DNA of 32,893 nucleotides from Lachnospiraceae bacterium (lineage in GTDB: Bacteria; Bacillota; Clostridia; Lachnospirales; Lachnospiraceae). Numbering within the stretch: the first letter of the stretch is position 1; each line of letters opens with the position of its first letter. The stretch spans positions 1-32,893 of the forward strand of contig JAAVYA010000008.1 in assembly GCA_022790855.1 (NCBI GenBank), written 5' to 3'. A program made the translations under genes and the position numbers. The notes under the pieces were generated by a model that did no database searches, was not told the origin of the DNA, and worked only from the letters and a program-made list of their open reading frames with translations. Below, piece by piece: positions 17,752 through 27,070 of the stretch.

Positions 17752-19008
17752 ATGTTGATGAATGAATATAGAATTGCTGTGGCGGGTACCGGTTACGTTG
17801 GCCTGTCCTTGGCTGTGCTGTTATCTCAACACAATAAAGTGACAGCTGTGGATGTGGCAGAGGAGAAGGTAATACTCCTTAACAACTGGAAGTCTCCAAT
17901 TCAGGACGAGTATATAGAGAAGTATTTAGCAGAGCATGAGGAGAGACGCCTTGATTTGAGAGCTACGCTGGATGCTGAATCTGCTTATTCCCAGGCGGAC
18001 TTTGTGATCATCGCAGCACCAACGAACTATGATAGTAAAAAGAATTTTTTCGATACTTCGTCCGTTGAGTCTGTGATAACCCAGGTTATTGCCTGTAATC
18101 CAGATGCCATTATGGTAATCAAGTCCACAATACCTGTGGGATTTACAGCAGCAGTACGGGAGAAATATCACTGCGATAATATCCTGTTCAGCCCAGAATT
18201 CCTCCGGGAATCTCGTGCCTTGGAAGATAACCTATTCCCCTCCCGTATCATTGTAGGAACTGATAGAGGCAATGCCAGACTAGAAAAAGCGGCGAACACA
18301 TTCGCTCAACTCTTACAACAGGGAGCTATGAAAGAGAATATTGATACTCTGGTCATGGGCTTCACAGAGGCTGAGGCGGTCAAGCTGTTCGCCAATACCT
18401 ACCTCGCTCTTCGTGTATCCTATTTCAATGAGCTCGATACTTATGCGGAATCGAAGGGATTGAACACCGCAGAGATTATTAATGGTGTATGCCTAGATTC
18501 ACGCATTGGATCTCACTATAATAATCCCAGTTTTGGTTATGGCGGGTACTGCCTTCCTAAAGATACGAAACAGCTTCTGGCAAACTACGCAGATGTTCCA
18601 GAGAATCTGATGGAAGCGATAGTAGAGAGTAACAGGACAAGGAAGGACTTCATTGCGGATCGTGTTCTGGAAATCGCTGGCACATATAGTTCGAATAGCC
18701 AGTATGATAGCAGTAGAGAAAAAGAAGTAGTGATAGGTGTATATCGTCTGACCATGAAATTCAACTCTGATAATTTCCGTCAGTCCTCCATCCAGGGAGT
18801 TATGAAGCGTATCAAAGCAAAGGGAGCAAGTGTGGTCATATACGAGCCTACGCTCGAATCTGGTTCAACGTTCTTTGGTTCTAAGGTGATCGGCGACCTG
18901 GACGAGTTTAAATCTATCTCACAAGTTATTATTGCGAATCGGTACGACAGTTGTCTTGATGATGTGATGGAAAAAGTGTATACTAGAGATTTGTTTAGAA
19001 GAGATTAA
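17752..19008 (+). CDS. ugd: UDP-glucose 6-dehydrogenase-like nucleotide-sugar dehydrogenase
   Basis: 418 residues. NAD-binding [17 protein letters not shown] at the N-terminus, [24 protein letters not shown], and the catalytic [12 protein letters not shown] with Cys267, all typical of UDP-glucose dehydrogenases of the Ugd/TuaD group, which oxidise UDP-glucose to UDP-glucuronate in two NAD-dependent steps. It is the last gene of the operon. Its base composition returns towards that of the flanks, like the first genes of the operon and unlike the A+T-rich interior, which suggests it belongs to the conserved frame of the locus. GAGG at 17741-17744 serves the ATG at 17752; an in-frame ATG at 17758 is an alternative. 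Confidence 0.9.
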   Translation: MLMNEYRIAVAGTGYVGLSLAVLLSQHNKVTAVDVAEEKVILLNNWKSPIQDEYIEKYLAEHEERRLDLRATLDAESAYSQADFVIIAAPTNYDSKKNFFDTSSVESVITQVIACNPDAIMVIKSTIPVGFTAAVREKYHCDNILFSPEFLRESRALEDNLFPSRIIVGTDRGNARLEKAANTFAQLLQQGAMKENIDTLVMGFTEAEAVKLFANTYLALRVSYFNELDTYAESKGLNTAEIINGVCLDSRIGSHYNNPSFGYGGYCLPKDTKQLLANYADVPENLMEAIVESNRTRKDFIADRVLEIAGTYSSNSQYDSSREKEVVIGVYRLTMKFNSDNFRQSSIQGVMKRIKAKGASVVIYEPTLESGSTFFGSKVIGDLDEFKSISQVIIANRYDSCLDDVMEKVYTRDLFRRD

Positions 19009-19062
19009 GAATTTATATCAATTTGAATAAAAATTGTTTTCAGAAGTGATAAACGGCATTTA

Positions 19063-19119
19063 AAAGCAAGATCAGCAGCCGGAATACGAATCCATCTTCC
19101 TGCTTGCTGATCTTGTTTT
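19063..19119. terminator. Bidirectional rho-independent terminator between the polysaccharide operon and the SleB-like gene
   Basis: Arms CAAGATCAGCA (19067-19077) and TGCTGATCTTG (19105-19115) pair perfectly over 11 bases, and an outer AAAA/TTTT extension gives a T-run on both strands. It closes the + strand operon ending at 19008 and the - strand gene ending at 19130. Confidence 0.85.
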
Positions 19120-19129
19120 GATGCTTTGT

Positions 19130-20080
19130 TTATTCCCGTCCAAACCAGTGCTTTCCAATCTTGATAAAATCATGTCCATTCGCCTTTCTTCTGGAAAAGT
19201 ACACATAGTCAGAATCCAAAATGTATGTAGCGCCGTATACTACATTGTGAATTGCCTGATATTCATCTGAGCCCGGGGATGCGCTGTCCAACAAGGGCCA
19301 GGTGGAAAATTGTCCCTTCTGGCTCAGCACGGAATAGAGATCCCCGGGAAAGGAGTTGGAGAAAATGATCCGGTTAAAAATCGTCTCTACCACAGCTTCT
19401 TTCCCTACCATGGAATCAATGCCTGCTTCCAGGAATACAATGTCGGCCAGCAGGTCGGTTTCCTCCGGCGTAAGTTCAATTCCCCAGCGGTTCAGGGCGG
19501 ATATGGCTGTCTCTGATTCGGAAAGAAATTTTGCTTCAATGTAGCCTGTGGAAGCTTCGTCCAGCCGGATGACCCGCCATTCCCCCTCTTCCTGGATAAC
19601 CGTCAGAGAAGTATTCGGATCTAAGGAGGCCACGGAGGCAGCTTCTGTATTGGAAGTTTCTTTCAGATCAGTATAGGAATTGGTATACATTTGATATGGC
19701 TCAAAGGGCGGTTCTGCCGGGGCTTCTTCTTTGACGTCCTCCTGTTTTGAGGGAGCGTCCTGCTTGGGGGCGTCCTTCGGGGAGCTGGCCAATGGTTCCT
19801 GGTCATTTCCGGCGCCGGACCTGCTGTGGGAAATTTCTTTTTCGGCGCTTTCTTCTATGGTATTTTCTTTTGTTACTATGGGTATGGTATTTTTTGAGAT
19901 TTCCAGAATATCTTTGGTGAGATCCCCCCCGATAAAAGAATATCGGCGGTTTTTTTCTATGCTTGTTTTGACGGAATGTATATGGATTCCATGGCTCTCT
20001 TTCGTATCTGTCATCCCCAGAAGTAAAAGGGGAATGGCACAGAATAATATCAGTGATTCCACGAATCTTTTTTTCAACAT
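19130..20080 (-). CDS. SleB-like cell wall hydrolase with SH3 domain
   Basis: 316 residues. A signal/anchor segment (about residues 5-23, FVESLILFCAIPLLLLG) is followed by a low-complexity Glu/Pro/Lys/Ser linker, an SH3-like domain (LDPNTSLTVIQEEGEWRVI, then TGYIEAKFL) and a C-terminal Hydrolase_2 domain (LLADIVFLEAGIDSMVGKE, QFSTWPLLDSA, ATYILDSDYVYF). The Glu in FLEAG matches the catalytic Glu of SleB-type lytic transglycosylases, which cleave cortex or vegetative peptidoglycan. The protein is probably exported and cell-wall bound. I chose the start at 20080, which has GAAGGAGA 6 bases upstream. A longer frame to 20248 adds about 56 Lys/Phe/Cys-rich residues that do not resemble an export signal. 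Whether it acts in germination or growth is not visible here. Confidence 0.85.
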   Translation of the reverse strand: MLKKRFVESLILFCAIPLLLLGMTDTKESHGIHIHSVKTSIEKNRRYSFIGGDLTKDILEISKNTIPIVTKENTIEESAEKEISHSRSGAGNDQEPLASSPKDAPKQDAPSKQEDVKEEAPAEPPFEPYQMYTNSYTDLKETSNTEAASVASLDPNTSLTVIQEEGEWRVIRLDEASTGYIEAKFLSESETAISALNRWGIELTPEETDLLADIVFLEAGIDSMVGKEAVVETIFNRIIFSNSFPGDLYSVLSQKGQFSTWPLLDSASPGSDEYQAIHNVVYGATYILDSDYVYFSRRKANGHDFIKIGKHWFGRE

Positions 20081-20242
20081 ACATCTCTCCTTCTTTGATT
20101 TTTGCCGTAGAAAGTCCTTGGCGCAATCAATACAATAGCGATTATAAGGAAAATATGCCGATAATTCTGTAAAAGAATGTCGCTTGCCCCTCTTTTTATT
20201 ATATGTAAAAAGGAAAAAGCAGTTGCTTTTCCAAATTCTCAT

Positions 20243-20271
20243 TTGCAAAGAGAGGGGAAATCGTTTATAAT
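20243..20271 (+). promoter_or_regulatory. SigA-type promoter of the four-gene 20293-27009 operon
   Basis: TTGCAA at 20243-20248 and a perfect TATAAT at 20266-20271 are separated by 17 bases. The expected start near 20278 leaves a leader of only about 15 bases before the ATG at 20293, which may explain the weak Shine-Dalgarno there. Confidence 0.7.
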
Positions 20272-20292
20272 TGGTAATAAGAAAAGCGTTTC

Positions 20293-23200
20293 ATGTACGA
20301 CAGAGCGGGTGACGATTTGCGAAAGAGAATACAGGATTTGGCATATGCCAGATTCCGGCATGAGAAGCCGGTGGTGCAATGCTCCACCGACCGGCTGGAA
20401 TTCGAAGTGCTGCAGGACGAGGTTTACCGGGGGAGTTTTTCCATATCCAGTGTCAACGGGGGTTCCATGAAGGGAAGCATTTATTCCTCCAATCCAAGAA
20501 TGAAGTGCCAGAATCCGGAATTTACAGGGACAGAGGCGGATATTTCATTTGAATTCCATAGCGACGGCCTGGTGGAAGGCGATATACAAAAAGGGGATCT
20601 TACCATCATTGTAAACGGCGGTGAATATAACCTTTCTTTTGTTGCGTCCATCAGCAGGTTTTATGCGGTTTCCTCCGTCGGGAAAATGAAAAACATGTTT
20701 GATTTTGCCAATTTGGCGCAAGTGTCTTTTGGGGAAGCATACCGTATTTTTACGGCTCCTTTTTTTGAAAACTTATTTAAGGAGACGGAGGAGCAGGCGA
20801 AGCTATGGTATCGCGGCGTGGGGGGCCGGAACGCTTCCATGCAGGGGCTAGAGGAATTTTTGATCAGTATCCGCAAAAAGCACAGGATCCATATAACGCT
20901 TCCGGAACAGGAGAAATTGATTCCCAGGGTAGAGGAGGACATCAAGGAAAGCGTCGAAATTAAAAAGGATCAGTGGGGATATGTCAATTTGTGGATATCT
21001 TCAGACAGCGATGTAATAAAACCCGTAAAGAAGCGTCTCACCACAGAGGATTTTGTGGGAAACCGGGCCAAGGTGGAATTCGTGGTATGCAAAGAACGCC
21101 TTCATAGCGGCAACAATTATGCCAGGCTGACGATTCGGGGGCTGGGGGAGCGTTGTGAATGTGCGGTCTGCATCCGCAGCGGCCCCAGGAAGAAGGAACA
21201 CCCGGGACGTGAGGGGAAGCAGAGCCGGGAACACCTTACCAGGCTGTATCTGGATTACCGGATGCAGAAATTTGTAACCGGCGTATGGTCCAAAGAGACT
21301 TGTGAATGCTTGGAGCGGCTAAAGGAGCTGGAGCCGGAGAATCTTTGGGTTTTACTGTATCAGGCCCAGGCGCTTTTTATCAATAAGCAGAGACAGGAAG
21401 CGGAGTGGCTGATGGATGCATTTCTCAGGGCAGAGGTGGATCCGGATACGCCTTTATATGCGTACTATTTATATCTTTGTACGCTGCAGGTAGGGGAGCC
21501 GTCTTATATCGCAAAAGTGTTTTTACAGATCCAGGAAATCTACCGGAAAAACCAGGAAGATATGCGGATGTTTCTGATTATGCTTTTTTTGGATCCTCAA
21601 TTGAACCAGAGCAGAAGCCGGAAGCTGTCCGCGATTCAGGAAAAAGTGGCCCAGGGCATGTACAGCCCCTTTTTATATATGGAAGCATATTACTTGATCT
21701 GCCATGACGTGTACCTGCTTCAAAGACTGGGAGAATTTGAGCGGAGGATCCTGTATTGGGCCGTTCGGGAGGAGGCTCTTACTCAGGAGCTGGCCGCCCA
21801 AGTGATTCGGCTGATCCCTCAGCTTAGGAAGTATCATCCCATTTGGTATCGGATATTGGAAGTATGCTGTCGGATCATACCGGGAGGGGATTCCCTTCAT
21901 GCCATTTGCAGCTTTGGCATCCGCTGGAATCTCAGAGGGAAGAGGCAGCTTGTCTGGTACGAGCAGGGAATTCGGGAGGAGCTTCGGATCGCAGGGCTTT
22001 ATGAGGCATGGATGGAATGCGCAGGAGTAAGGCAGCTGGAAAATTTTCCAAGGACGGCAGTACTTTATTTTCGGTATCACAGCAGCTTGAATGATAAGAA
22101 AAAAGCCCAGCTGTACGCCAAGATCGTACAGCACAAAGAAAGTCACAGAAGCCTGTACGAGGCTTATCAAAAACAGATTCAGGATTTTGCGATTATGCAA
22201 ATGCAAAATGGCCAGATCAATGAAAATCTTGCTCTTTTGTATGATACGGAGTGGACCAAGCTGGCCATTAATCCCCAGATGGCCAAAGCGTTATCCCGTA
22301 TTCTCTACACCCATACATTTATCTGTCAGGACGATCAGGCGGTGCGGGTGGTGGTGATCCACCGGGAGCTGAATCAGGAGCAGACGGTACTCTTAAGCCA
22401 GGGGCGGGCGTATATACAGATTTATACCGGATCCTTTTGCATCTTTGTGGAGGATGAAACCGGAACGCGTTATGTGCCAAAGGAATCCTGGGAGCTGAAG
22501 CGGCTGATGCAGCCGGGACGTTGTATCCGCCAGTGCATCAAGGAGGCTCCCGGAGAACTGGCTCATCTGCTTTACTATTTTGACAGCAGGAAGACATATC
22601 ATACCTTCCAGGAAGAGGATCTTCCGTTGCTGATGGAATTGTTGGAGCGAGAAGAGGTATCCCAGGAATACCGAAGGGATATGAAGCCCCAGATGATTGA
22701 GTATTATTACCATTCCTATACGGGAGAAGCCTTGGATGCGTATTTGAAGCAGGTGGACTGCGGCGGTCTGTTTCGGGGGATTCGGAATAAGCTGGTGGAG
22801 CTTATGATCGCCCGGGGAGTGTATGACAGGGCCTATGAGATGCTTATGGATTATGGCAGCGAGCAGGCGTCTGTGAGCAAACTTTTGATCGTGGCAGGGC
22901 ACAGGATTGAAGAAACGGGATATGAGGAGGATGAGAAGCTTACCGGTCTTTGCCGTGATATTTTTCAGAGAGGGAAATACAACGAACCGGTTTTGGGATA
23001 TCTGTGCCGCTATTTCCAGGGAAATATCCGGGAACTGGAACGGCTGTGGCTGTCTGCCCGGGAATTTGAAGTGGACACCTATGGACTGGAGGAACGTTAT
23101 CTGGTGCAGCTTTTGTATTCGGAGAGTTATACGGAGAGCATGGAACAGATTTTTCAGAGCTATTACGACGCCATGGGCCAGGATCTTATTATAATGGCGT

Positions 23201-23859
23201 ATCTTTCCTACTTCTCCTACCAGAACTTTGTCCGGGAGATGCCCATATCGGACGGATTCTTTCAATGCCTGGGACATCAGCTGGGGCTGGGGAATCCCTT
23301 AAATGATATTTGCAGACTGGCATATTTCCAGTGGCTGGCCGGGCAGGAGCATTATTCCATAAATCAGGAAAAGCTGTTGGAGGAATTTTTACAGGAGAAC
23401 GTAAAGCGCAGGAAGTATTTTGCATTCTACCAGAAGCTTCCCCAAAGGCTCCTGAGGAAATACCATCTTCATGACCGGATGATTCTGGAATACCGTTCTG
23501 ATTGTGCAAAACGTGTGTTGATCGATTATTGCTATACCGGGCCGTCGGAGGAGCTTGACTATGTGGAAGAAGAGATGGAGCAGGTATATGAGGAGATTTT
23601 TGTCAAGCAGTTTGTGGCGTTTTACGGGGAAGAGATTCCGTATTACATCAAGGAAGAAAGCCCCAACTGCCAGACCATAACGGAAAGCGGTCATATGAAA
23701 CCGGAGGATTCCAGCATATCCGGGGATGAGAGCTGTTATGACCTGATCAATGGAATGATGGCCGGATACCATATGAAGGATTTTAAGACGCTGACTCAGC
23801 TATACGGGCAGTATCAAAAACGCAGGCAGGAGACAGAAGCGTTATTTCGGCCGCTGTAA
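20293..23859 (+). CDS. Giant protein of DUF5717-like family: beta-sandwich N-terminus and long helical repeat body
   Basis: 1188 residues with no catalytic motif I recognise. Residues about 28-125 and 215-305 are rich in beta strands and look like two immunoglobulin-like modules (EVYRGSFSISSVNGGSMKG; KVEFVVCKERLHSGNNYARL). From about 320 onward the protein is helical with TPR-like pairs (ENLWVLLYQAQALFINKQRQ). Several segments with Arg, Tyr and Trp recur. There is no signal peptide or membrane segment, so it should be cytoplasmic. The size and context match what I recall as DUF5717 proteins, found next to DUF5716 in Lachnospiraceae; this is unverified. A large scaffold working with the actin-like, TPR and membrane partners downstream is a reasonable inference. 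Confidence 0.7.
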   Translation: MYDRAGDDLRKRIQDLAYARFRHEKPVVQCSTDRLEFEVLQDEVYRGSFSISSVNGGSMKGSIYSSNPRMKCQNPEFTGTEADISFEFHSDGLVEGDIQKGDLTIIVNGGEYNLSFVASISRFYAVSSVGKMKNMFDFANLAQVSFGEAYRIFTAPFFENLFKETEEQAKLWYRGVGGRNASMQGLEEFLISIRKKHRIHITLPEQEKLIPRVEEDIKESVEIKKDQWGYVNLWISSDSDVIKPVKKRLTTEDFVGNRAKVEFVVCKERLHSGNNYARLTIRGLGERCECAVCIRSGPRKKEHPGREGKQSREHLTRLYLDYRMQKFVTGVWSKETCECLERLKELEPENLWVLLYQAQALFINKQRQEAEWLMDAFLRAEVDPDTPLYAYYLYLCTLQVGEPSYIAKVFLQIQEIYRKNQEDMRMFLIMLFLDPQLNQSRSRKLSAIQEKVAQGMYSPFLYMEAYYLICHDVYLLQRLGEFERRILYWAVREEALTQELAAQVIRLIPQLRKYHPIWYRILEVCCRIIPGGDSLHAICSFGIRWNLRGKRQLVWYEQGIREELRIAGLYEAWMECAGVRQLENFPRTAVLYFRYHSSLNDKKKAQLYAKIVQHKESHRSLYEAYQKQIQDFAIMQMQNGQINENLALLYDTEWTKLAINPQMAKALSRILYTHTFICQDDQAVRVVVIHRELNQEQTVLLSQGRAYIQIYTGSFCIFVEDETGTRYVPKESWELKRLMQPGRCIRQCIKEAPGELAHLLYYFDSRKTYHTFQEEDLPLLMELLEREEVSQEYRRDMKPQMIEYYYHSYTGEALDAYLKQVDCGGLFRGIRNKLVELMIARGVYDRAYEMLMDYGSEQASVSKLLIVAGHRIEETGYEEDEKLTGLCRDIFQRGKYNEPVLGYLCRYFQGNIRELERLWLSAREFEVDTYGLEERYLVQLLYSESYTESMEQIFQSYYDAMGQDLIIMAYLSYFSYQNFVREMPISDGFFQCLGHQLGLGNPLNDICRLAYFQWLAGQEHYSINQEKLLEEFLQENVKRRKYFAFYQKLPQRLLRKYHLHDRMILEYRSDCAKRVLIDYCYTGPSEELDYVEEEMEQVYEEIFVKQFVAFYGEEIPYYIKEESPNCQTITESGHMKPEDSSISGDESCYDLINGMMAGYHMKDFKTLTQLYGQYQKRRQETEALFRPL

Positions 23860-23896
23860 GGCATAGGAGAGTTTTTGGAGACGGGCAGGTGAGAAA

Positions 23897-25144
23897 ATGC
23901 AGGAAAAAGCAGGGCAGCCGGAGGAGTTTTATATCGGCATTGATTTGGATGACGACTGGACGCAGATCAGTTATTTTTGGCCGGGAATGAAGGAGCCGGA
24001 GACGGTAAGCATGATTGCAGGGGGAGAGCAGTACCGCATTCCCACGGCTCTTTACCGGCCCGGGGGATATGGCTCCTGGCATCTGAAGGGCAGCAGCCAG
24101 AGCCAGAAGGAACCGGGAGGCCGGTATATAGAAAGGTTATGGGGAAAAAGCTTGCGGCAGGAAGTCATAGAGGTGCCCCAGGAATGCGAGGCCCAGGAGC
24201 TGTTTGTGGTATTCTTGCGGAAGCTGATACGGTTGGTGCCGGGGCTTATGGATGTGGATCAGGTACAGGCAGTTACGTTTCATCTGCGGGAAATGAGCCG
24301 TGAGGCGGTACAGCTTCTAAAAAACGCCGCATGGAGAATTGGCATCGAAAAGAACCGGGTGTTTATCCAGGACGATGCAGAAAGCTTCTGCCATTTTGCC
24401 ATGAACCAGGGGACGGAATTGATGCAGCATGACGTAGCTCTTTTTGTCTGTGAAGATCAGGAGCTTTCCTGCTATTATCTGACAAAAGAGCGGAAGAAGA
24501 TTCCTGCAAGGGTGGACATTGCCTTATACGGTCTGGGAACGCTGCCGGAGGATGAGATGGAACGGGACGCGGTGTTCGCCCATAAGGTGCAGGAGGTGTT
24601 TCATGGGAAAATTATCTCCAGCGTCTATTTGATGGGAAACGGCCTGGAGGGGGGATGGATGAAGGAATCCGTTCAGATATTATGCAGAGGCAGAAGGGCG
24701 TTTCAGGGGAAAAACCTTTATACAAAAGGCGCCTGTTATGGAAGCATGATGCAAAGGAGTAAACAGAGAGCCCAATATGTGTATTTCAGCGACCATAAGC
24801 TGGCCAGCAATATTTTTATTCAAGTGCATAATGGGGAGCGGGAGTTCTTCTATGACCTGGCGGAAGCGGGGAGCAGCTGTTATGAGATGGAAAAAAGCTG
24901 CCAGGTGCTTTTAGACGGGGATGAGAATGTGGACATCTGGCTGCAGGCTGCGGATAGCGGAAAGGCCAGGATTGAAAGTCTTGTGCTTACAGGGCTTCCC
25001 AAGCGTCCCGCCAAGGCGACCAGGCTATTGATCGAGCTGCTTGCGTCAGAACGGCGGGAGATACGGATACGGATCACAGACGTGGGATTTGGCCCCTGGT
25101 ATCCCTCCAGCGGGAAGGTATGGGAGTATTGTATCGATGAGTGA
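23897..25144 (+). CDS. Actin/Hsp70-like ATPase-fold protein (DUF5716-like)
   Basis: 415 residues. The start FYIGIDLDDDWTQISYF matches the phosphate-1 loop of the actin/Hsp70 superfamily. SSVYLMGNGLEGGW resembles the adenosine loop, and KNLYTKGACYGSM the closing helix found in Hsp70-like proteins. The phosphate-2 loop (HDVALFVCEDQELSCYYL) lacks the usual D-x-G, so ATP hydrolysis may be weak or lost. The last 90 residues form a separate beta-rich tail (NIFIQVHNGEREFFYDLAEA). There is no substrate-binding domain of DnaK type. GCAGGTGAG precedes the ATG. It sits 37 bases after the giant gene and overlaps the next gene by 8 bases, so the group is cotranscribed. Confidence 0.7.
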   Translation: MQEKAGQPEEFYIGIDLDDDWTQISYFWPGMKEPETVSMIAGGEQYRIPTALYRPGGYGSWHLKGSSQSQKEPGGRYIERLWGKSLRQEVIEVPQECEAQELFVVFLRKLIRLVPGLMDVDQVQAVTFHLREMSREAVQLLKNAAWRIGIEKNRVFIQDDAESFCHFAMNQGTELMQHDVALFVCEDQELSCYYLTKERKKIPARVDIALYGLGTLPEDEMERDAVFAHKVQEVFHGKIISSVYLMGNGLEGGWMKESVQILCRGRRAFQGKNLYTKGACYGSMMQRSKQRAQYVYFSDHKLASNIFIQVHNGEREFFYDLAEAGSSCYEMEKSCQVLLDGDENVDIWLQAADSGKARIESLVLTGLPKRPAKATRLLIELLASERREIRIRITDVGFGPWYPSSGKVWEYCIDE

Positions 25145-25850
25145 TTTGTGGATTTGCAGAGAAGAGACGGCGAAGAAGCCATTTCTTTTGGAGATTCCCG
25201 GTGTGGAAATTTGGACAATTGAAGAGCTGTGTTTTTATTTATATCAGAGTAAGGACAGCCTGGAGGACGGAGTAATTGGGGACGCATTGTTTACCTGGCT
25301 TTCGGAGGAATTGAAGCTTCCCAGGCTGGCGATCACCTTGGCCCAGGAAAAGAGCCAGGGCCGGTCAGACTGCTGGTGCGGGTGGTTTTTGTTAAAAGAA
25401 ATCGGCATGTATTCCAGTAAGGAGCTGGAAGAATTCCGTTTGCTTTGTCTTGCTCTGGAGGATAAGGATGAATTTGAGCGGCAGAAGCTGAAAGCGGACC
25501 GTCTGCTCCGGGGGCAGAAGTATCTACGGAGCATCAAAAGCTATCAGCGCCTGTTGGAGATGGATGAGCTGCATCCCCAGAAAAAAATGCTTTTGGGAGA
25601 TATCTGGCACAATTTGGGAGTGGCCCATGCCAGGTTGTTTTTGTTCCGGGAGGCGGCAGGATATTTTCAAAAAGCATACCGCCTGAACCGGAGGGAGGAA
25701 TCTAAAAAGGCCCAGCAGGATGCGGAAAGAATGATGAAACAGGAGGATGCTCCCCAGGCGCCAGGGTTTAGCGTCCCAATCCATTCGGATCAGGAGTGGA
25801 ACGACTGCCTTGCCCGTCTTCGGGAAGAATATAAAAAGAAAGTGACATAA
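25137..25850 (+). CDS. TPR-containing protein of the actin-like operon
   Basis: About 237 residues. The first half (LEIPGVEIWTIEELCFYLYQ) is mixed alpha/beta without a known motif, with a Trp/Cys cluster (SDCWCGWFLL). The second half is helical, with two to three TPR motifs (LRGQKYLRSIKSYQRLLEM; GDIWHNLGVAHARLFLFRE, then AAGYFQKAYRLNR). TPRs usually mediate protein contacts, so an adaptor role between the other products of the operon is likely. I placed the start at 25137, where ATGAGTGA overlaps the stop of the preceding gene, because a frame extended to 25041 has no ribosome binding site and would overlap far into that gene. Confidence 0.75.
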   Translation: MSDLWICREETAKKPFLLEIPGVEIWTIEELCFYLYQSKDSLEDGVIGDALFTWLSEELKLPRLAITLAQEKSQGRSDCWCGWFLLKEIGMYSSKELEEFRLLCLALEDKDEFERQKLKADRLLRGQKYLRSIKSYQRLLEMDELHPQKKMLLGDIWHNLGVAHARLFLFREAAGYFQKAYRLNRREESKKAQQDAERMMKQEDAPQAPGFSVPIHSDQEWNDCLARLREEYKKKVT

Positions 25851-25851
25851 T

Positions 25852-27009
25852 ATGGGATTATTTAAAAAACGGAAAAAAAAGCGGGATATGGGAAGCTTTT
25901 TGGAAGGATATTTGACGGAAGAGACGCCAAAGGAAAGCGTCCATCAGGTCCAGCACCAGGCATTGAGCTGCTGTGAGATGATGATTTCTTTGTCCAGGGA
26001 GCTGGAGGAAACGAAAAAAGAGTACCAGTTGGTGACGGATTATCTCAGCGATATCCAGATGCTGGAGGAGCTTCCGGAGCATGAAATGACAAGGCTGCGG
26101 GATACGGCCAAGAATATTATAAGCCTGGACAAAGCCAGGAATGAGTTTGTGAATAAAGAACAGCGTCTGTCTGACGCTCAGTATATGCAGATGGAACAGT
26201 TAGAAGCGGAGATTCCCGGGGATATCCGGCGGATGCAGGCCAATGAAAGCTATCAGTCCATGATCAAACGGGATATGGACAATCTGGAAGGAGAAAAATC
26301 CGAGTGGGAGTATTATCTGGCTTCCTTAATGAAGGAAAAAAAGATGCTGAAGATCGGGCTTTTCTTGCTATTGCCTGTATTTGCGGCAGGAGTCTGCATT
26401 CTGGGATATCTTCAGTATGTCCAGTACCGGGATGTGCTTCTTTGGTCTATGATATTTATTCTGGCGGCTACGGTGGCGGGAGGCGGCGGAGTATTGCGCT
26501 TTCAGCGGGACGGGCGGGAAATAAAACGGGCGAAAGCCAGTATTAACCGCGCCATCACCTTGACGAACCAGATGAAAGCAAAATATGTCAATGTGACGAA
26601 TGCGGTGGATTATGCAATTGAAAAATTCCATGTGCGTAATTCCATGGAATTGAATTATCTATGGGAACAGTATATGGAGGCCGTCAAGGAACGGGAAGCG
26701 GCGGAACGGACCAATGAAGATCTGGAATATTTTACCAGTAAGCTGGTACGGGACTTGAAGCAGTACAAGATGTATGATGCTGCGATCTGGGTCCATCAGG
26801 CCAACGCTCTGGTGGACAGAAAAGAGATGGTGGAAGTAAAGCATTACCTTCTGGTACGGCGCCAGAAGCTTCGGGCGCGTATGGAGCAGCAGATCAAGGA
26901 GATTCGGGAGGCCAAACAGCAGATGCTTCTGCTGATGCGGGAAGAGAAGGAATATAAAAAGGAAATTATGGAGGTGCTGGCCTCCATAGACCAGCTTTGC
27001 GGGTCTTAA
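25852..27009 (+). CDS. Membrane protein with flanking coiled coils, last gene of the actin-like operon
   Basis: 385 residues. A basic N-terminus (FKKRKKKRD) and a long coiled coil (about 30-165) are followed by two membrane segments (about 166-189 and 195-216) joined by a short loop, then a second coiled coil (about 225-385). Both ends should face the cytoplasm. No enzyme motif is visible. Its ATG comes one base after the stop of the TPR gene and it has no strong ribosome binding site of its own, so it depends on translational coupling. As the only membrane member, it could anchor the giant, actin-like and TPR proteins at the membrane (inference). Confidence 0.75.
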   Translation: MGLFKKRKKKRDMGSFLEGYLTEETPKESVHQVQHQALSCCEMMISLSRELEETKKEYQLVTDYLSDIQMLEELPEHEMTRLRDTAKNIISLDKARNEFVNKEQRLSDAQYMQMEQLEAEIPGDIRRMQANESYQSMIKRDMDNLEGEKSEWEYYLASLMKEKKMLKIGLFLLLPVFAAGVCILGYLQYVQYRDVLLWSMIFILAATVAGGGGVLRFQRDGREIKRAKASINRAITLTNQMKAKYVNVTNAVDYAIEKFHVRNSMELNYLWEQYMEAVKEREAAERTNEDLEYFTSKLVRDLKQYKMYDAAIWVHQANALVDRKEMVEVKHYLLVRRQKLRARMEQQIKEIREAKQQMLLLMREEKEYKKEIMEVLASIDQLCGS

Positions 27010-27012
27010 TAC

Positions 27013-27057
27013 AAAACCGCCTGGCATTGGAATTTGTTCCAATGTCGGGCGGTTTTT
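27013..27057. terminator. Bidirectional terminator between the actin-like operon and the M32 peptidase gene
   Basis: AAAACCGCC (27013-27021) and the later GGCGGTTTT pair, and the inner arms GCATTGGAA/TTCCAATG pair around a TTTG loop. A-run and T-run flank the stem, so it works for both converging genes. Confidence 0.88.
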
Positions 27058-27070
27058 GGGTAAAGAGCTT

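Noticed and set aside
20205..20230. Hairpin GGAAAAAGCA/TGCTTTTCC between the SleB-like gene and the giant gene
   Set aside because: The stem is A/T-rich and imperfect, lacks a T-run after it and lies between divergent promoters, so neither a terminator nor a riboswitch call is supported.
22393..23277. Long - strand open frame (294 codons) opposite the giant DUF5717-like gene
   Set aside because: It lies fully within a convincing + strand gene, has no recognisable domain and an unusual His/Leu/Pro-rich composition typical of antisense shadows.
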